The notes under the pieces are model-generated. The model was not told the DNA's origin and ran no database searches. It saw nothing but the letters and a program-made list of their open reading frames with translations. A program made the position numbers and the translations under genes. Positions 5,776-6,491 of a stretch of DNA of 6,491 nt are shown here, piece after piece. Source of the DNA: Deinococcus sp. (GTDB lineage Bacteria > Deinococcota > Deinococci > Deinococcales > Deinococcaceae); the NCBI GenBank assembly GCA_030524065.1, contig JAUNHF010000106.1:1-6491 (forward strand), written 5' to 3'. Position 1 is the stretch's first letter; every line of letters starts with the position of its first letter.

Positions 5776-6491
5776 TTAGGCCAGCCGGGGCTTGAGCCGG
5801 GGCCGGGGTTCGGGGGCTGCCGCCGCCGCCGTGCTGGCCGCCGGCAAGGTGCCGCCCTGAACCACGGCGGCCAGCTCCTCGCCGCTGAGCGATTCGCGGG
5901 ACAGCAGGACATCCGTCAGGCGGTGCAGCAGATGAACGTGCTCGGTGAGAAGGGCAGTGGCGCGGCGGTACTGGCCGTTCAGCAGACCAGATACGGCACG
6001 GTCTATCGCCTCGGCGGTCTGGTCGCTGTAGCTGGCCGGCTGCGGGCCATAACCCAAATACGAGGCGCCCTCCTCAGCCAGGGCCAGCGGGCCAACCTCG
6101 CTCATGCCCCATTCGGTCACCATCCGGCGGGCCAATGCCGTAGCCTGCTGAAAATCGTTGGCAGCCCCCGTGGTCACTTCGCCCACGGCCACCTCCTCGG
6201 CCGCGTGCCCCGCCAGCGCCACGCACAGCCGGTCCAGCATGGCGCTGCGGGTCAGGTGCAGCCGGTCTTCGGGGGTGTACAGCGCTGCGCCCAGTGCCCG
6301 GCCACGCGGCACCACGGTCAGCTTGTGGGCCTTATCGGCGTGGGGCAGCAGGTAGGCCGCCAGGGCGTGCCCCACCTCGTGGTAGGCGGTGATCCGCCGG
6401 TCGGCCTCCTGAATCACCAAGCTGCGCCGCTCCGGACCCATCAGTACCCGGTCACGCGCTTCGTCTATATCCGCCATCAAAATCCGCTGGC
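5776..6491 (-). CDS. ftsH: ATP-dependent zinc metalloprotease FtsH, C-terminal part (5' end outside window)
   Basis: The visible ~237 residues are the M41 peptidase domain of FtsH, the membrane-anchored AAA+ protease that degrades unassembled or damaged membrane proteins and some cytoplasmic regulators. The segment opens with the link from the AAA module (DIDEARDRVLMGPERRSLVI). It continues with the zinc site ITAYHEVGHALAAYLL, where the two His and the Glu of HEVGH are the ligands and catalytic base. VALAGHAAEE and TTGAANDFQQAT follow; the Asp of the latter is the expected third zinc ligand, 75 residues after the first His. The tail after EELAAVVQGG is Ala/Pro/Arg-rich and looks disordered. 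The frame stays open to the window edge, so an apparent TTG start at 6480 is not real; the transmembrane and ATPase parts lie beyond it. AGHAAEE replaces the more usual GGRAAEE, suggesting a somewhat divergent paralogue. Confidence 0.93.
   Translation of the reverse strand, partial: QRILMADIDEARDRVLMGPERRSLVIQEADRRITAYHEVGHALAAYLLPHADKAHKLTVVPRGRALGAALYTPEDRLHLTRSAMLDRLCVALAGHAAEEVAVGEVTTGAANDFQQATALARRMVTEWGMSEVGPLALAEEGASYLGYGPQPASYSDQTAEAIDRAVSGLLNGQYRRATALLTEHVHLLHRLTDVLLSRESLSGEELAAVVQGGTLPAASTAAAAAPEPRPRLKPRLA

Overview
The window is GC-rich bacterial chromosome that most resembles Deinococcus. The best single clue is a FrnE-type DsbA-family protein carrying both an N-terminal CPFC site and a C-terminal C-X4-C pair, the layout known from FrnE of Deinococcus radiodurans. 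Several start codons also lack a Shine-Dalgarno sequence and have a -10-like hexamer ending exactly 7 bases upstream, the leaderless layout reported as common in Deinococcus. There is no rRNA or other marker gene, so the genus is an inference.

Layout, left to right. Bases 1-174 hold no gene, but a near-consensus promoter (TTGACA, 17 bp, TATAGT on the minus strand) fires leftward out of the window. Next, on the minus strand, come a TelA-family toxic-anion-resistance protein (175-1398), a gap with several RNA hairpins, the peptide-methionine-(R)-S-oxide reductase MsrB (1577-2038), and FrnE (2118-2873). FrnE diverges across a 111-bp intergenic region from a plus-strand FMN-dependent nitronate monooxygenase (2985-4007). 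That gene converges, after a 20-bp gap, on a two-gene minus-strand operon: a GNAT acetyltransferase (5143-5592) followed by an Orr-type PLP amino-acid racemase (4028-5143), joined by a TGATG stop/start overlap. The last gene, on the minus strand, is the 3' part of an ftsH metalloprotease gene (5776 to beyond 6491).

Functional theme. MsrB (repair of oxidised methionine), FrnE (disulfide chemistry), nitronate monooxygenase (flavin detoxification), TelA (oxyanion and membrane stress) and FtsH (membrane protein quality control) all fit a stress-tolerance neighbourhood, although most look like separate transcription units. The one tightly coupled pair is the acetyltransferase and racemase, which suggests a shared amino-acid substrate that cannot be named from the sequence.

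No mobile element, CRISPR array, tRNA or rRNA was found. No clearly new system is evident. The most interesting points are the racemase/acetyltransferase module, the mix of leaderless and Shine-Dalgarno starts, and the strand-asymmetric hairpin between frnE and msrB.
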